Positions 48,124-59,932 of a stretch of 64,000 bases of DNA are shown here, in pieces. Below the pieces are notes generated by a model, which had not been told where the DNA came from, made no database searches, and saw nothing but the letters and a program-made list of their open reading frames with translations. Positions within the stretch are counted from its first letter, which is position 1. The number at the start of each line of letters is the position of its first letter. This stretch comes from Viola odorata (lineage: Eukaryota > Streptophyta > Magnoliopsida > Malpighiales > Violaceae), in NCBI GenBank assembly GCA_963691705.1, contig OY829540.1:5470001-5534000 (forward strand), written 5' to 3'. The position numbers were made by a program, and so were the translations under genes.

Positions 48124-51100
48124 ATGGAAATAAGATTGAAGGCACAAAGAAAGAGCAGCGCCACACAAATTGATGATCGCGCCGCCGACGACGACCGTCA
48201 ACGACTTCACACGGCAAAGCCCTTGCGACGAACGTACTTCAACCGTGTATTTGCAGCTATTTACTTATGTGCCATTGGAGCGTTGCTTTGTTTCCATGCA
48301 AACTCGCTCTATCACTCCACATCACTACTCTCTTTCTCTATAACCCTAATCTTGTTAGTCTCCGATCTTGTTCTTGCCTTCATGTGGGTCACCAGGGGGG
48401 GTTTCCGTATGTACCCGATCCGCCGCAAAGAATTCCCTGAAAATCTTGAAAGAGTGATGAAGAAGAGGGGTGATTTTCCGGGATTGGATGTGTTTATATG
48501 CACGGCGGATCCCTACAAAGAGCCGCCGATAGGGGTGGTGAACACGGCGTTGTCTGTCATGGCTTATGATTATCCGGCGGAGAAGATATCGGTGTATGTG
48601 TCGGACGACGGTGGCTCCGCCTTGACGCTCTTTGCTTTCATGGAGGCTGCCAAGTTTGCAACTCATTGGTTGCCGTTTTGCAAAAACAATAATTTACTTG
48701 ACAGGAATCCCTCGGCTTATTTCCAGTCCATGGCCAACCCATCTTGCTCTTCCGACGAAGGCCAAAAAATCAAGGTAACCCAACTTCATCACCTAAAATA
48801 ATTATTTCTCACACCATCTACATTTTTTCCCTCTAAAATCCCTCCACTCCTAATTCGGCAATATTCTATGCTATCTTACTGATATGTCCTCGTTATCCAT
48901 TCAATCAGATGATGATACATTAAAAAAAAAAAAATTAAAACATCTCCGAATTAAGAGGAGAGGAACTCATGTGAACCAATCATAAATAGATTCAATATGG
49001 TCATTTCCCGTAAATAGAGAGAACAAAATCACAATTTAATCTTTAAAAGAAAAATCAAGTAAGTTTAGGTTTGGTAGTTATTGAAGCATGTGATAGTATG
49101 ATTGAAAGTATATATATATATATATATATATATCGGTAATTATGACTTCGATCATTAATATTATAATGATAATATAATATATTATTTTTTTTATAAAAAA
49201 AATCACGATTTTATTTAAGTGAATTTAACTATGAGGTCCTAATTGCACATAAAATTATAATTTAACTAATCAGTATATGTCGTATTTATGACATAAGGTC
49301 ATGGGTTCGGTATTGTAATATAACTATAAGGTCCTAATTAATTAATTGCATACGACGTGGTAGGTGATGTACGAGAGTATGAAAATAAAAATTGAGCGTG
49401 TTCTTGAGAGGGGGAAAGTTGACAATGAGTACATCACTGGCGGTCAGGAGCATGAGGTTTTCAACAAATGGACGACTCATCAATTCACTCGACAAGATCA
49501 TCCCACCGTCATTCAGGTTTTTCCCCTAACCTCTTTTTTAATGACTTAATTAATTTACTTTTGTTTTCTCTCTCGTTTTATTTAGTTGAAATAAAATAAT
49601 TAAAAATTAAGTATAGATTTGTTGATCCAATACGTACCGATTATTTGTGCACGTTTGAACTCAAAGTAAATAATATCATTTCGTCCGACATTGATTCAAT
49701 GATATGTATCTAATTTATTTATTTTTGTGAAAACCGTGAATAGGTATTGCTAGATACAAGCAAGGATAAAGACATTACTGGCCATTTGATGCCAAACCTC
49801 ATTTATGTTTCTAGAGAGAAAAACAGAGCCTTCTCCCACCATTTTAAAGCAGGGGCCCTTAATACTTTGGTACGCATCCGACCTACTACTATATATCTAA
49901 ATTAAAATTAAATTTACTTAATTTTCACATTTTTTTCAGATTTTTTTCTTAATTGCAAATATATATATTTTTATTTCATACTTATTTATGGCATCTGATG
50001 ACTGACGTTGATTTTCGAAGCTGAGAGTATCTGGCGCGATGACGAATGGACAAATAATCCTGACCTTAGATTGTGATTTCTATTCTAACGATCCAAAAAC
50101 ACCTACTCGAGTATTATGCTACTTCTGCGATCCAGCAATTGGGCCCAGCTTAGCATATGTTCAGTTCCCACAAATTTATCCTGGACTCAACAAAGATGAC
50201 ATCTATGCTGGTGCCTATAGACGTTTGTTTACTATTAACCCACTGGGCCATGATGGGTTAAAGGGCCCAAACCATGTTGGAACTGGATGCTTTTTTAGTC
50301 GTCGGGCTTTCTTTGGAGGCCCATCAACTCTAATCACACCGGAAACTCCCGAGCTAGGCCCAGATCACGCGGTTGACAAGCCCATGCAATCCGATACCGT
50401 TGTAGAACTTGCGCATCGGGTTGCAAGCTGCAATTACGAGGCCAACACAAGCTGGGGATCCAAGGTTAGCCGTCTTTTATTGTGGGTTCTTGTTTTGTAG
50501 GGAGTACCGCTGAATGAGATGCTATTTTGAAACTGGCAGATTGGGTTTAGGTATGGGTCGTTGGTTGAGGACTACAACACAGGATACCAATTGCAATGTG
50601 AGGGATGGAAGTCTTTGTTTTGCCGTCCTGATAAGCATGCCTTTTACGGGGATTCCCCAATCGTATTGGTTGACTTATTGAATCAACAAAAACGATGGAA
50701 TGTTGGACTTTTAGAGGTGGGCCTCTCAAGATATAGCCCACTCACTTTTGGGGTTAGATCCATGGGTACTTTGATGGGCTTATGTTATGGACATTATGCA
50801 TTCTGGCCCTTTTGTGCTATCCCAATCACAACCTACACTTTCCTTCCACAATTCACCCTTCTCCATACTCTTTCCATCTTTCCAAAGGTATGAACTACCC
50901 GACATGTTTGGTAATCGGGTATAAAATCATAAAGTTGAGAGTAAAATTTCATTTTGTTGCAGGTTTCTTCGCCGTGGTTTTTCTTGTATATGTTTCTTTT
51001 CGTCGGAGCTTACGGACAAGATTTTCTAGAATTTATCTTGGATGGTGGAACAATCAAACAATGGTGGAATGATCAACGAATGTGGCACATGAGGGGACTA

Positions 51101-51520
51101 ACATGTCACTTGTTTGGTTCGATGGAGTTCTTCCTCAAGTCGACGGGGATTTCAGGATTCGGGTTCAACGTGACGAGCAAAGCACTTGACGATGAACAAA
51201 GTAAGAGATACGAGCAAGGGTTATTCGAGTTTGGACTGCATTCGCCCATGTTCGTGGTCCTAACCTTGGCAGCAATCATTAACCTAATCTCGTTGGTCCA
51301 AGGCTTAATCGTGCAAATCTTGGTCGGAGGTAACAATTTGGAGGGAATGTTTGTCCAGATTTTGATTGCAGGTTTTGGTGTGGTGAATTGCTGGCCAATT
51401 TATGAAGCCATTGCCTTGAGAAGTGACAATGGGAGAATGCCTATCAAGACCACACTTCTTGCGTCACTTCTCGCAGCTGGGTTTTATGTCGCATCATCAC
51501 TTGTTTTTATGCATAACTAA
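48124..51520 (+). CDS. Cellulose-synthase-like G family glycosyltransferase (GT2), intact
   Basis: Six exons, 48124-48774, 49364-49516, 49744-49869, 50021-50464, 50540-50887 and 50963-51520, all in phase with GT-AG borders, give 759 residues, usual for the family. Two N-terminal membrane spans lie at about 42-62 and 68-88. The cytosolic GT2 core holds the nucleotide-sugar aspartates DDGG (161-164), DCD (327-329) and ED (468-469), then QQKRW (507-511), the D,D,D,QxxRW set. Several C-terminal spans follow (FFLYMFLFVGAYGQ onward). FGVVNCWPIYEAIALRSDNG is characteristic of CslE/CslG; overall order fits CslG. CslG-type (CSyGT, also called CslM) enzymes in spinach and legumes put glucuronic acid on triterpene aglycones at the ER; whether this one does is inference. 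The broken relative lies at 31206-33636. Confidence 0.93.
49109..49132. repeat. TA microsatellite in CslG intron 1
   Basis: About twelve TA units within the 589-base first intron. It could serve as a length-variable marker. Confidence 0.85.
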
Positions 51521-52388
51521 TAATTAAGGACTGTGATACCATATACATATATGTCCAAGTTAGTCCTCGCTCCTCATTGATTATTAGTATATTAATCTAT
51601 ATATGTTCTTAGTTTGCACCAAAAATAAATGAATGAATGTGTTACTTTCCTTTTTAACACATTCGTCTTCAATTTTTAATGTTGAATAGGATAATTAATG
51701 AGTAGTTGGATGTACTTAATCCTTTTTTCTATGTATCATCTAAGATTCATAACTTGACATTGATGGACTTAATTCCCCCGTATATTTAGTTTAAAAATAT
51801 AATTACAAATTTATTCGAGTTCGTTTTTTTTTTAATGAAATATTTTTTTTTAAAGTAGGGAAGATCGTTTGCTTTGCTTTGATTATGTTAGCCTAGTTAT
51901 AATAATTATAGAGTATATATGGTTGTTTTGACATACCTTATACTTCACTCATTTCACCCTAAAAATTTCACGTTTGTAAATCATGTTAATAGTAAATATA
52001 TTAATAATATTTTTTAATATTATTCCTCTAAATGGAGGATTTTTTTAAACATCATTTTCTTTCACTTTCCATTAATTTCCCTACTTTTTCATCGGCTAAT
52101 TTGGCTTCCATATAACGATAAGATCCAATTGGAATCCATCTCTTGTTTTTGTGTTCATGTAAAATCATAAAAATGGATTAAAAGTGAATTGTATTTGTAA
52201 TTTTTAGTTGATTAGTAGATATTATTTTAAAATTTCGAATTCGATCTATTATAGAGTGACGACACGTGATACTTTTGATAAATAATATAACTACTTGTTT
52301 TTTTTAAAGTGGATTGTAGTATTTGAAAATATTTGATCCATGATTCCATATTTTTTGATTCGATATTCGATCCTTTTATCGTTAAAAT
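51521..52388. other. CslG downstream region up to the hAT element
   Basis: AT-rich with no gene recognised. The proximal part will include the CslG 3' UTR. The last eight bases, GTTAAAAT, are the hAT target duplication. Confidence 0.5.
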
Positions 52389-52540
52389 TAGGGGTGTTAA
52401 AATGGGTCTGACCCACCCGATGGGTCGACCCGTACCCGACCCGTAATTTGACCCGTTAAATCAAGGGTCAGAAACGGGTCGACCCGCCGAGTCGAGGGTC
52501 AACCCGTCTGACCCGTTTAAATTTTTTAAAAAAAAACCCT
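52389..52540. repeat. Left subterminal GACCCG motif cluster of the hAT element
   Basis: Contains many copies of GACCCG or CGGGTC in about 130 bases, including two GGGTCGACCC palindromes. In hAT elements such clusters are transposase-binding sites; here that role is inferred. Confidence 0.8.
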
Positions 52541-53722
52541 CGTCATCCTCTACTCTCCTCTCTGATTTCCTCCTCGCTTTCCACCGCCGCACCCACACCT
52601 ATCTTGTACGCCTTCTTCCTCACCTCAGCTCGCGAGCCTAGACGCAGCGACTCACACCCTTCTTCTCTATTTCACTCTCTTGCTTGTCGTGAAGCTCGAC
52701 CACGCCGTTTCCTACTCTTGGTCAGTTCAGCTTCTCCTCTTTTATTCATTTATGGTACTTCTCCTTTGATTATTTCGAGTTGAGAAACCTATGTTATTGG
52801 GTGGTTCCAGGTTTTGAAATCTTAGCATTTTCTTGCAACCAATTTTTAAAGCAAGAGCCTGGGACAAGCCAGGAGGCAGAAGAGTTTGCGTGTACAAGAT
52901 ATAAGGCTGAATATCTGATCTTCCAAAAGGTAGTTAAGTTTACTTGTTCTATTGCTGATTTTTGTATTTCCTTTTAGAGAGTCCAGTAAAATAGAACTTG
53001 ACCAAAATTTAGTATCAATCAGTTCTTTGATTCTTATTTTATTGGTAGATTGATTTGCACCTATCCAATTCATGCTTTCATATATGCTGATTGTGAATAT
53101 TTTGATATTGAAAGAAATTTAGATGATGAAAAAGGTATTTCTTGCTATTATTTTTATTTGGTATGATAGACAGAAGTCTTTAATGGGTAACTTGCTAATA
53201 GATTACTTAATTGATAGCTTCTGCCATCAAATTTGCTAAACTTGGACTTGGTGCATGAATGTCTCTTTGACTTCCCCAGGAGGCAGCAACAGCATCTTAT
53301 CTATCATTAAATGAATTAATTAATGTGAAAAAATGGGTTTCTCTAACATTATTTGTTATTATAATTTTCCAAAGATCTCGCAACTACAGAAAATTTAGAA
53401 AAGATATGATATATCCAATTTTTGTTTATGAATGAGTTACTAAACATGTTCATGATCATATACTGTGGTGCTATTTACAAATAACGTAGTTTGAATTGAA
53501 TAGCTAGTGTTGGAGCAAACCAAACATTATATGGTACAGTTAAGGATTATTTTAGTACTTAGATATTTCAGTCTATGTGGATGTAAATAACAAAGTTAAC
53601 ACAGTAGATTAAGTTGCTTCCTTTTATTATTCTCTTTGAAATTCAAGGTTCATAATCCATGACTTCTGCTCCTAATATCAGGTTTACGTTCAATCTCTCT
53701 GTTGAGGTGAAATAGAGCTTAC
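52541..53722 (+). other. hAT 5' internal region
   Basis: 52545-52740 is CT-rich like a plant leader. 52840-52929 ([20 protein letters not shown]) is open and ends in a plausible splice donor, so it may be a leader exon or another captured exon. It is not recognised. Confidence 0.4.
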
Positions 53723-54030
53723 CGGCAATTCTGAGCAGCTCTTCTATAGAACCTGGTAGGCTCCGTACTGTACCTTTGTTACGAAACTCCATATGGATGG
53801 TGATTCTCTTGTTTCAATGTTCCAATTTTGCTGGGACATGCATGAGCTTGATTTTGACATTGTGAACTTATTGGACCCACTGACCTGTCATGCTGTCACC
53901 TATAGCTTCTAGCACTGTTTTATTTTCTTGGTGTCCTGCTTGTGCTTTTGAAGCCAATTCTGTGGCATCTGGTCTTTTTACGCTTGTCCCTACTTCAAGC
54001 AGAATCTTGACCATTTCAGTATGCTCCCCG
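53723..54030 (-). pseudogene. Captured fragment of a Shaker-type plant K+ channel (ankyrin and KHA exons)
   Basis: Two exon-like pieces on the minus strand. The first, about 54030-53900, encodes GEHTEMVKILLEVGTSVKRP and ends before a GT donor; the pattern is an ankyrin repeat. The second, about 53807-53723, encodes RITIHMEFRNKGTVRS then LPGSIEELLRIAG and ends at GTAAGC; this matches the start of the KHA domain found after the ankyrin repeats in AKT/SKOR-type channels. Spacing, order and splice sites fit adjacent exons of one channel gene carried with an intron. There is no start, pore or voltage sensor, so it encodes no channel. Assignment is by motif recall, so the exact subfamily is open. 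Confidence 0.7.
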
Positions 54031-54069
54031 CTAACCAACATGAAGTGATATTTGGTCATTTTGTCAAGG

Positions 54070-55543
54070 TGACAGGCGTGTCGCATGCCCTGCATAAAAG
54101 TATAAGTTCAACTCAGTGTTATGCTACAAATTAATGCAGATAGTGGTGAGAGGATCGATCCCACAGAGACAAGCTTGACTGATTCGTTCTTTCCTTTATA
54201 AATAACCAAGTGAAAAATAAGTTTTGGGTTGTAAATTCGTGAAAACAGAAATGTAAATGAATTAAACGAGAGTTGCATATAGAAATATGGTTGAAATGAG
54301 ATTGAAATCAATAGGAGAAAGACATCCCCGGTAGAGATATTAACGAAGTGACAATTCCAAGATGTTGATCATTGACGAAAGGATTTTCAAAACCAATTTC
54401 ATAGAGAAGTTATAGAGATACATCCAGGGGCGATCTCCAAGCCTCCTCCTACTCAAGTCACTCGAGGAGAAGCTCCTCTTGTGACCCTAACTCCCCTAAC
54501 AATCAAGGATTGCTGGTTTGTTGATGTGATTAGGAAGGCCCTTCTCAAGACCTTGAGATGGACGCAACTACGGTCCAGAAATCTCAAATCTAACTCTTTT
54601 CTTCTTCTAGTTTTAGGAAAAATATTATCCTATCACTAGTTGTCTACTCGGGTTCTCTGTAGTGCAGAAACGCGGCACCACAGTGATTCTACTGTAATTA
54701 ATTGTACTGAAATCCAAGTTGATCAAGCTCAAACACGATACAATCAAACTATCATTAAAACAAGCAAGAAAAGTGATATGAAACGCTTTTAATTAAGATC
54801 AAAACAAGTCTCACAACAATTCCGGAATTGTCAACCTCTGAATCTCTACCAGAGATGAAGGTTTTTAGTTACAAAACATAACGAAATGATGAAAGATGTT
54901 CAAAACAGAAAATAGGAAAATGCTGGAAATTCTGGAAAATAAGTGAAAAAGCTGGTTTTCTCCTCTAACTCCTTGCTCTCGTTCGATGCCTTCCTCTGCC
55001 GTTCTCATCAGTATTAATGGTCCTCCTTGGTGCCAAGATACTCCTCTCTAAGGTGAGACAGCTCCCACTCACAAGCCTCCTCAGTTTGGTCTTCAAGAAG
55101 CATGTCCAAGTGTGAGAATATTCTTGCTAAACACAAGGGGAATGTCATTTCATACTTCCAAGATGCTTGTTAGGAGTGGGAGGAATGATATAGGAACTCA
55201 AGAAGCTCAGTGTCTATAAAAACGGGGCCCAAGGAGACAAGAAACGCACTCATGACTAAATAATTGTGGCGCGCATAATCATGGTGAGTGCTGTCCAGAT
55301 CTGGAAACGTCACGGCAGACTCATCTCAGGGCCTTGAGATGAGTCGGAATGCATCAGCAGAAAATTTGCCAAGGCTGATTGATCAATTGAGCTCTAATCT
55401 TTGACCTTTTCGTTCCTTTTCCTACACCTGGGCATTCAAGTGTACTTCTGGAAAAAGGAAGGAAAAAGGATCAAAGCAGCATGTTTATTGCTTCAAAAGC
55501 TAAGTAAAGAAGCAACAAAACTAAGTGGAATAACAATCAATCA
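54070..55543 (-). repeat. 3' LTR of the Athila-type element
   Basis: Left copy, TG to CA in either orientation. Contains two of the dispersed palindromes, at about 54541-54560 and 55322-55341. Confidence 0.95.
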
Positions 55544-55556
55544 AATCCCCCCACAT
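55544..55556 (-). other. Polypurine tract
   Basis: Minus strand TGTGGGGGGATT directly upstream of the 3' LTR start TGATTGATTG: the expected plus-strand primer for reverse transcription. Confidence 0.85.
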
Positions 55557-57039
55557 TTGAACTATGCTTGCCCCCAAGCATAAACACAGACTCAAAACAA
55601 AAAGAAAAACACGAAGACAACACAGACACAACACAGAAACAGCACCCCTTAGAACAGAACATCAACCCCTGGACTGATCTTCACACAAACACTTCAAAAA
55701 TCAGCTCAATCAAGCAATGCTAAATACTCCAAACACCACAATTGTGCACATATTCGAACAGAGGTATAATAGCATGCTGATCACAAGGAAATAAAATCCT
55801 AGGGCCTATGTCTTCTCTTCCTTTGACTCAAAATCCAATCACTGCTGCTGGACACTCAAGCAAAATTATTTAAAAGCACAAACAATAATTAAAGAACAGA
55901 AATTGAAACACAAAGTGAGCCAAAGGCTTCTTTTATTCTATTTTTTTTCTTTTTCTTTTTCTTTTCTTCCTTCTTTTTCTTCTTTTCTGCTTTTCTATAT
56001 TTTTTTTTCTTTTTCTCAACCTTCTTTCCGCAATCTTTTCATTGCTTTTCTTTTCTTTTCTCATCATCCTCCATCCACAAACCCTTTTTTTTTCTTTTTT
56101 TTTCTTTTTTTTTCTTTTTCAAAACACACACGCATGCAGACCTTGATTTCTCACCAATGGCGCTATGATCGGCCCAACAAAAGGGGTTAGCACACGACCG
56201 ACTGGAAGTTTTTCCATGATGGGGTGATGGTGCCGAACCACCAACACCGTGCAATCCAGAGGGCATGATGAGAAATCCACACAAAAGAAAATTAAAGGTA
56301 CACAAGCAAATAGAAAATAAAGGACTTAGCAGCAGTGGGAGGATAGGATCCTTATCCCATGATCTAGGGATGAGAAGACAGATCAGCTCTAGCAAAACAT
56401 TTCCTAGAATCAGCAAAACTAATCATACCTCTATGCAAATAAGTGCACAAGTTGTGATGCCAAAAGGATTTAAAATTGCAAGATGGAGCTGATAAATCAA
56501 GTGTTCACATGAGGATCAGATCAGAGGTTTCAATTTTATTCAAAGGGGGGCTGAAACATAGCAAAAAGAAAAAACGACTCATGCAAAAATGGAAACAAGC
56601 AGAAACGCATGCAACACTAAAAGAAATAAACATGCAGAAGAAAGGAAAATACAGAAAAACAATCAACAGAAGAAAACATGCAACAAAAATTAAAACAAAC
56701 ATGCAAAAGAACAATAAAGACACAAACGAACACGAAAGTGTCTCCCCCCCACATTTAAAGGACACATTGTCCTCAATGTGAAAGAGAAACGCACACAACA
56801 AACAAACAAACAGAACGAAAAGGAATTAAAAAGAAAAGGGAAACAGAAGATAAAACCCGGGGCAAAGTTCAAGGTTGGGGAGGAGGTTTCGGTCTGCCCA
56901 TCTCAAGGCCTTGAGATGGGCCGAATGAGATGCATTCATGTTGCCTTGAACGATCAGAGGAAAAAGCATGAAATGACATGGGTTGCCTCCCATGTAGCGT
57001 CCCCGTTTATAGTCTCGGACTCGACTAAGCTGCGTTGGT
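55557..57039 (-). other. Athila 3' untranslated region
   Basis: About 1.5 kb between the ORF stop and the polypurine tract. A long T/C tract at 55925-56120 is purine-rich on the element's sense strand. Contains the one perfect copy of the dispersed palindrome. No third (env-like) ORF is recognised. Confidence 0.7.
56899..56918. repeat. Perfect 20-bp palindrome CATCTCAAGGCCTTGAGATG
   Basis: Best copy of a motif that recurs, with 1-4 changes, at about 54541, 55322, 57281, 58387, 59722, 60404 and 61184, in LTRs, UTR and coding sequence of the Athila element. Confidence 0.9.
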
Positions 57040-59877
57040 TCAGACTGTATCATTGGGAACTTCCAGTGTGGTGCTCTCCACAATTTGCTCTTGAAAACCT
57101 TCATAAAAGGGCTTTAGGCTCTGCCCATTGACCTTGAACACCTTACCAGTCTGCAAACTCTGTATATCCACTGCACTATGGGGGTAAACATTAGTAATAA
57201 CGTATGGACCAGTCCAACGAGTTCTGGGTTTACCTGCCAAGGTGTGAAATCTGGTGCTGTAGAGGAGGACTTTCTGCCCAGCTCTCAGGGTCTTGAGATG
57301 AATGTTCCTGTCATGGCACATTTCTGCCTCAGCCTTGATGATGGCAGAATTCTCAAATGCTTCATTTCTTAACTTTTCCAACTCCTGGACTTGTAATTTC
57401 CTGTTCAATCCAGCTGATACGTCCAACTCCTTGACAAGATTTAGGATTTCAGGTCTGATTGGTAATTCATTTTGCAATCTCCCCATTTCATCATTGGACA
57501 AACCCTTACTAAGAACACACTCAAGTGGATCAATATCATTAATTTCAGAAACGTCATCAACCAAAGGATCAATAACATCTAAGAAATTAACACAGTGTAC
57601 ATTTTCAGGATGTTCAATCGCTTCATACATATTAAATTTAATTGTTTCTTCACCAAATTCAAGCGTTAAACACCCATCATACACATCAATTTTAGCACGG
57701 GCTGTTCTCAAAAAAGGTCTACCAAGAATCACATCAGTAGTCTTAGTAACATCCTCATTTTGCATGTCAACAATATAGAAGTCTACTGGAAAAATAAAGT
57801 CATTTACCTGCACCAAGACATCCTCTACTACTCCAACGGGGTAGACAACAGATCTATCAGCAAGTTGTATAACAACTCTAGTTCCCTTAAGATTTCCAAT
57901 ATTCAAAGTTTTAAAAATGGAAAGAGACATGACATTAATACCTGCTCCAAGATCGCACAAGGCTTTCTCTACTTCCTTGCTCCCGATTTTACAAGGTATC
58001 ACAAAGGTACCTTGATCTTTGCATTTTGTAGGAAGCTCTTTTTGTAAAATAGCGGAAACATTTTCATTAAAGCTCACTGTTTCTATGCCTGCTAGTTTCA
58101 TTTTGTTAGTACATAAATCCTTTAAGAATTTAGCATACTTAGGGACCTGAGATATCATGTCTAGCAGTGGCACATTAATAGCAACTTTTCTAAAAACTTC
58201 AAGAATTTTTTGCTCATCCCTTTCCTTTTTGGCTTTTGAAGGCCTTTCGGGAAAAGGAAAAGGTGGTACCTGAGGATTGGAAGTTTCTTTCCGTGCTTCT
58301 GGAATTGGAATGGATGCTTCACCTACTGGAGTAGATGATTCCCGCAACATTTCTGTTTCAGATTCTTGTGGTTGTTCTGTTCGGTTCGTCTCAGGGCCTT
58401 GAGATGAACTGACCCTGGGCGGTAAATCTTTTCCACTTCGTAAGGTCATGGCATTGACAACATGTTTGGGATTGTCGACTGTGTTGGATGGCAATTGCCC
58501 TGATGTGTTCTGCTGATTCATGGTGAGTTGTCCAATCTGTTTTTGGAGGTCAGCTATGGTAGCTTGGGTTGATTGCATAAATGGTTGAAGGATTTTTTTA
58601 AGTGTTTCTTCAAGTGGTGGTGGAGGTGGAGCAGTAAGTTGCAACGGTTGTGGAGGTGCTGGTAACTGTGGGAGTTGAGGTTGAGCTGGGGGCGGACTGT
58701 TTTGGTAGTTTTGTTGTGGTCTAGGCATGGAATGCCTCCACTCAAATGGAGGTTGCTGCTGATTTTGTCCCCACCCATAGTGAGGGTAGTTCTTCCAGCC
58801 TGGGTTGTTGCTGTTGTTGTACGAATTGCCTTGATGAGGCGTGGCTGCATTGGCTTGCTCGACTGGTTCAGCTATAAGTGGACAATCATGAGTCATGTGA
58901 CCGATTTGGCAACAAACTCCACAAGGTGTCACTTGCTGTGGTGGAATTTGGTGAATTTGGGCAATTGTGGCTGGAAAATTCTTCATAAATGTGGAGACCT
59001 CTTCCATGTGTCTCTCAAGGGCAGCCACATTGAGATTGTGAGCAGAAGTGGAACGTTCTTGAGTTCCATTTTGTTGGCAATTATCAGCCAAGGTTTGAAT
59101 GAGAGCCCTTGCTCGACTTGGTGTCAAGTCCAGTAGTGCTCCTCCTGCAGCTGAATCAAGTTTCTCCTTGTCCTTGATGCACATGCCATCATAAAAGTAT
59201 TGTATCAAAGATTGTTCAGGTACACCATGTGTTGGGCATACTTCTTGGAGGTCTTTAAACCTCTGATGGTATTCACCAAAAGATTCATCTCCTCGTTGCT
59301 GGATAGCAACAAGGCTCTTCCTTGCAGCTCCCGCTTTGGTAGCTGACCAGTACTTCTTGAGAAAAGTGGCTGCCATTTCAGCCCAAGTGTTGATTGAATT
59401 ATGTGGGAGGCTGAAAAACCAGCTCTTTGCTGAGTCTTCTAAAGACCATGGAAAGGCTCTCAATTTAGCTCTCTCAAGAGTGACACCAGTTGGTTTTAAA
59501 GCATCACATTCGAATTGGAATTTTTGTAGATGCTTGTAGGGATTTTCTGATGCATGACCTCTGAACTTGCTGAGGTTGTGCATGACGTTTGACTTAACGG
59601 CCCAGTCATGTGGTACTGGACGGTAGTTGATACACAGGAAAGACTCATGTTCTGCTCCTTGGTTGAGCTCTCTTAAGGTAGGTTCTGCTGGATCTGCCAT
59701 TTCTGGTTCCGCAGGTTGGTCTATCTCAGGGTCCTGAGATGGATCAGCTTCGGATTCTGAATTTGAACCTGATGAAGAAAGTTCGGAAAACTTCCTCTTC
59801 GAAAGTCTGAGAGTCGTTTCTGTTCTGGAAATTTCTGAAATGAAAGGTAGTGGTTGCGAGTTTGAAGACCTGGTCAT
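57040..59877 (-). CDS. Athila gag-protease fused in frame to the integrase C-terminal domain
   Basis: A single frame from the ATG at 59877-59875 (MTRSSNSQPLPF) to a stop at 57040, 945 residues, no breaks. In order: gag capsid region at about 95-250 (HLQKFQFECDALKPTGVTLE, AKSWFFSLPHNSINTWAEM); zinc knuckle CGVCCQIGHMTHDC near 320-334; proline/glutamine-rich linker; retropepsin near 625-750 with LCDLGAGINVM and DVILGRPFL; then, after about 800, integrase C-terminal sequence (LQVQELEKLRNEAFENSAII, KPRTRWTGPYVITNVYPHSA, VFKVNGQSLKPFYEGF). Reverse transcriptase, RNase H and the catalytic integrase core are deleted. Numbers may shift by two because an in-frame TTG precedes the ATG. It could assemble particles but would need a partner element's enzymes. 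Expression is inferred, not shown. Confidence 0.92.
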   Translation of the reverse strand: MTRSSNSQPLPFISEISRTETTLRLSKRKFSELSSSGSNSESEADPSQDPEIDQPAEPEMADPAEPTLRELNQGAEHESFLCINYRPVPHDWAVKSNVMHNLSKFRGHASENPYKHLQKFQFECDALKPTGVTLERAKLRAFPWSLEDSAKSWFFSLPHNSINTWAEMAATFLKKYWSATKAGAARKSLVAIQQRGDESFGEYHQRFKDLQEVCPTHGVPEQSLIQYFYDGMCIKDKEKLDSAAGGALLDLTPSRARALIQTLADNCQQNGTQERSTSAHNLNVAALERHMEEVSTFMKNFPATIAQIHQIPPQQVTPCGVCCQIGHMTHDCPLIAEPVEQANAATPHQGNSYNNSNNPGWKNYPHYGWGQNQQQPPFEWRHSMPRPQQNYQNSPPPAQPQLPQLPAPPQPLQLTAPPPPPLEETLKKILQPFMQSTQATIADLQKQIGQLTMNQQNTSGQLPSNTVDNPKHVVNAMTLRSGKDLPPRVSSSQGPETNRTEQPQESETEMLRESSTPVGEASIPIPEARKETSNPQVPPFPFPERPSKAKKERDEQKILEVFRKVAINVPLLDMISQVPKYAKFLKDLCTNKMKLAGIETVSFNENVSAILQKELPTKCKDQGTFVIPCKIGSKEVEKALCDLGAGINVMSLSIFKTLNIGNLKGTRVVIQLADRSVVYPVGVVEDVLVQVNDFIFPVDFYIVDMQNEDVTKTTDVILGRPFLRTARAKIDVYDGCLTLEFGEETIKFNMYEAIEHPENVHCVNFLDVIDPLVDDVSEINDIDPLECVLSKGLSNDEMGRLQNELPIRPEILNLVKELDVSAGLNRKLQVQELEKLRNEAFENSAIIKAEAEMCHDRNIHLKTLRAGQKVLLYSTRFHTLAGKPRTRWTGPYVITNVYPHSAVDIQSLQTGKVFKVNGQSLKPFYEGFQEQIVESTTLEVPNDTV

Positions 59878-59909
59878 GAACAAGAAAACAAAAAATCAGT
59901 ACACGTTGT

Positions 59910-59926
59910 CCCCGGCAACGGCGCCA
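59910..59926 (-). other. Primer-binding site complementary to tRNA-Asp
   Basis: The plus strand reads CCCCGGCAACGGCGCCA, identical to the 3' end of plant tRNA-Asp including CCA, so the element's sense (minus) strand TGGCGCCGTTGCCGGGG can pair with it. Six bases separate it from the 5' LTR. This site is common in Athila elements. Confidence 0.92.
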
Positions 59927-59932
59927 ATTTTA

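Noticed and set aside
55903..56801. Plus- and minus-strand ORFs in the Athila 3' region
   Set aside because: They follow a T/C tract and A-rich sequence and encode F/S- or K/R-rich strings. No env-like or other domain.
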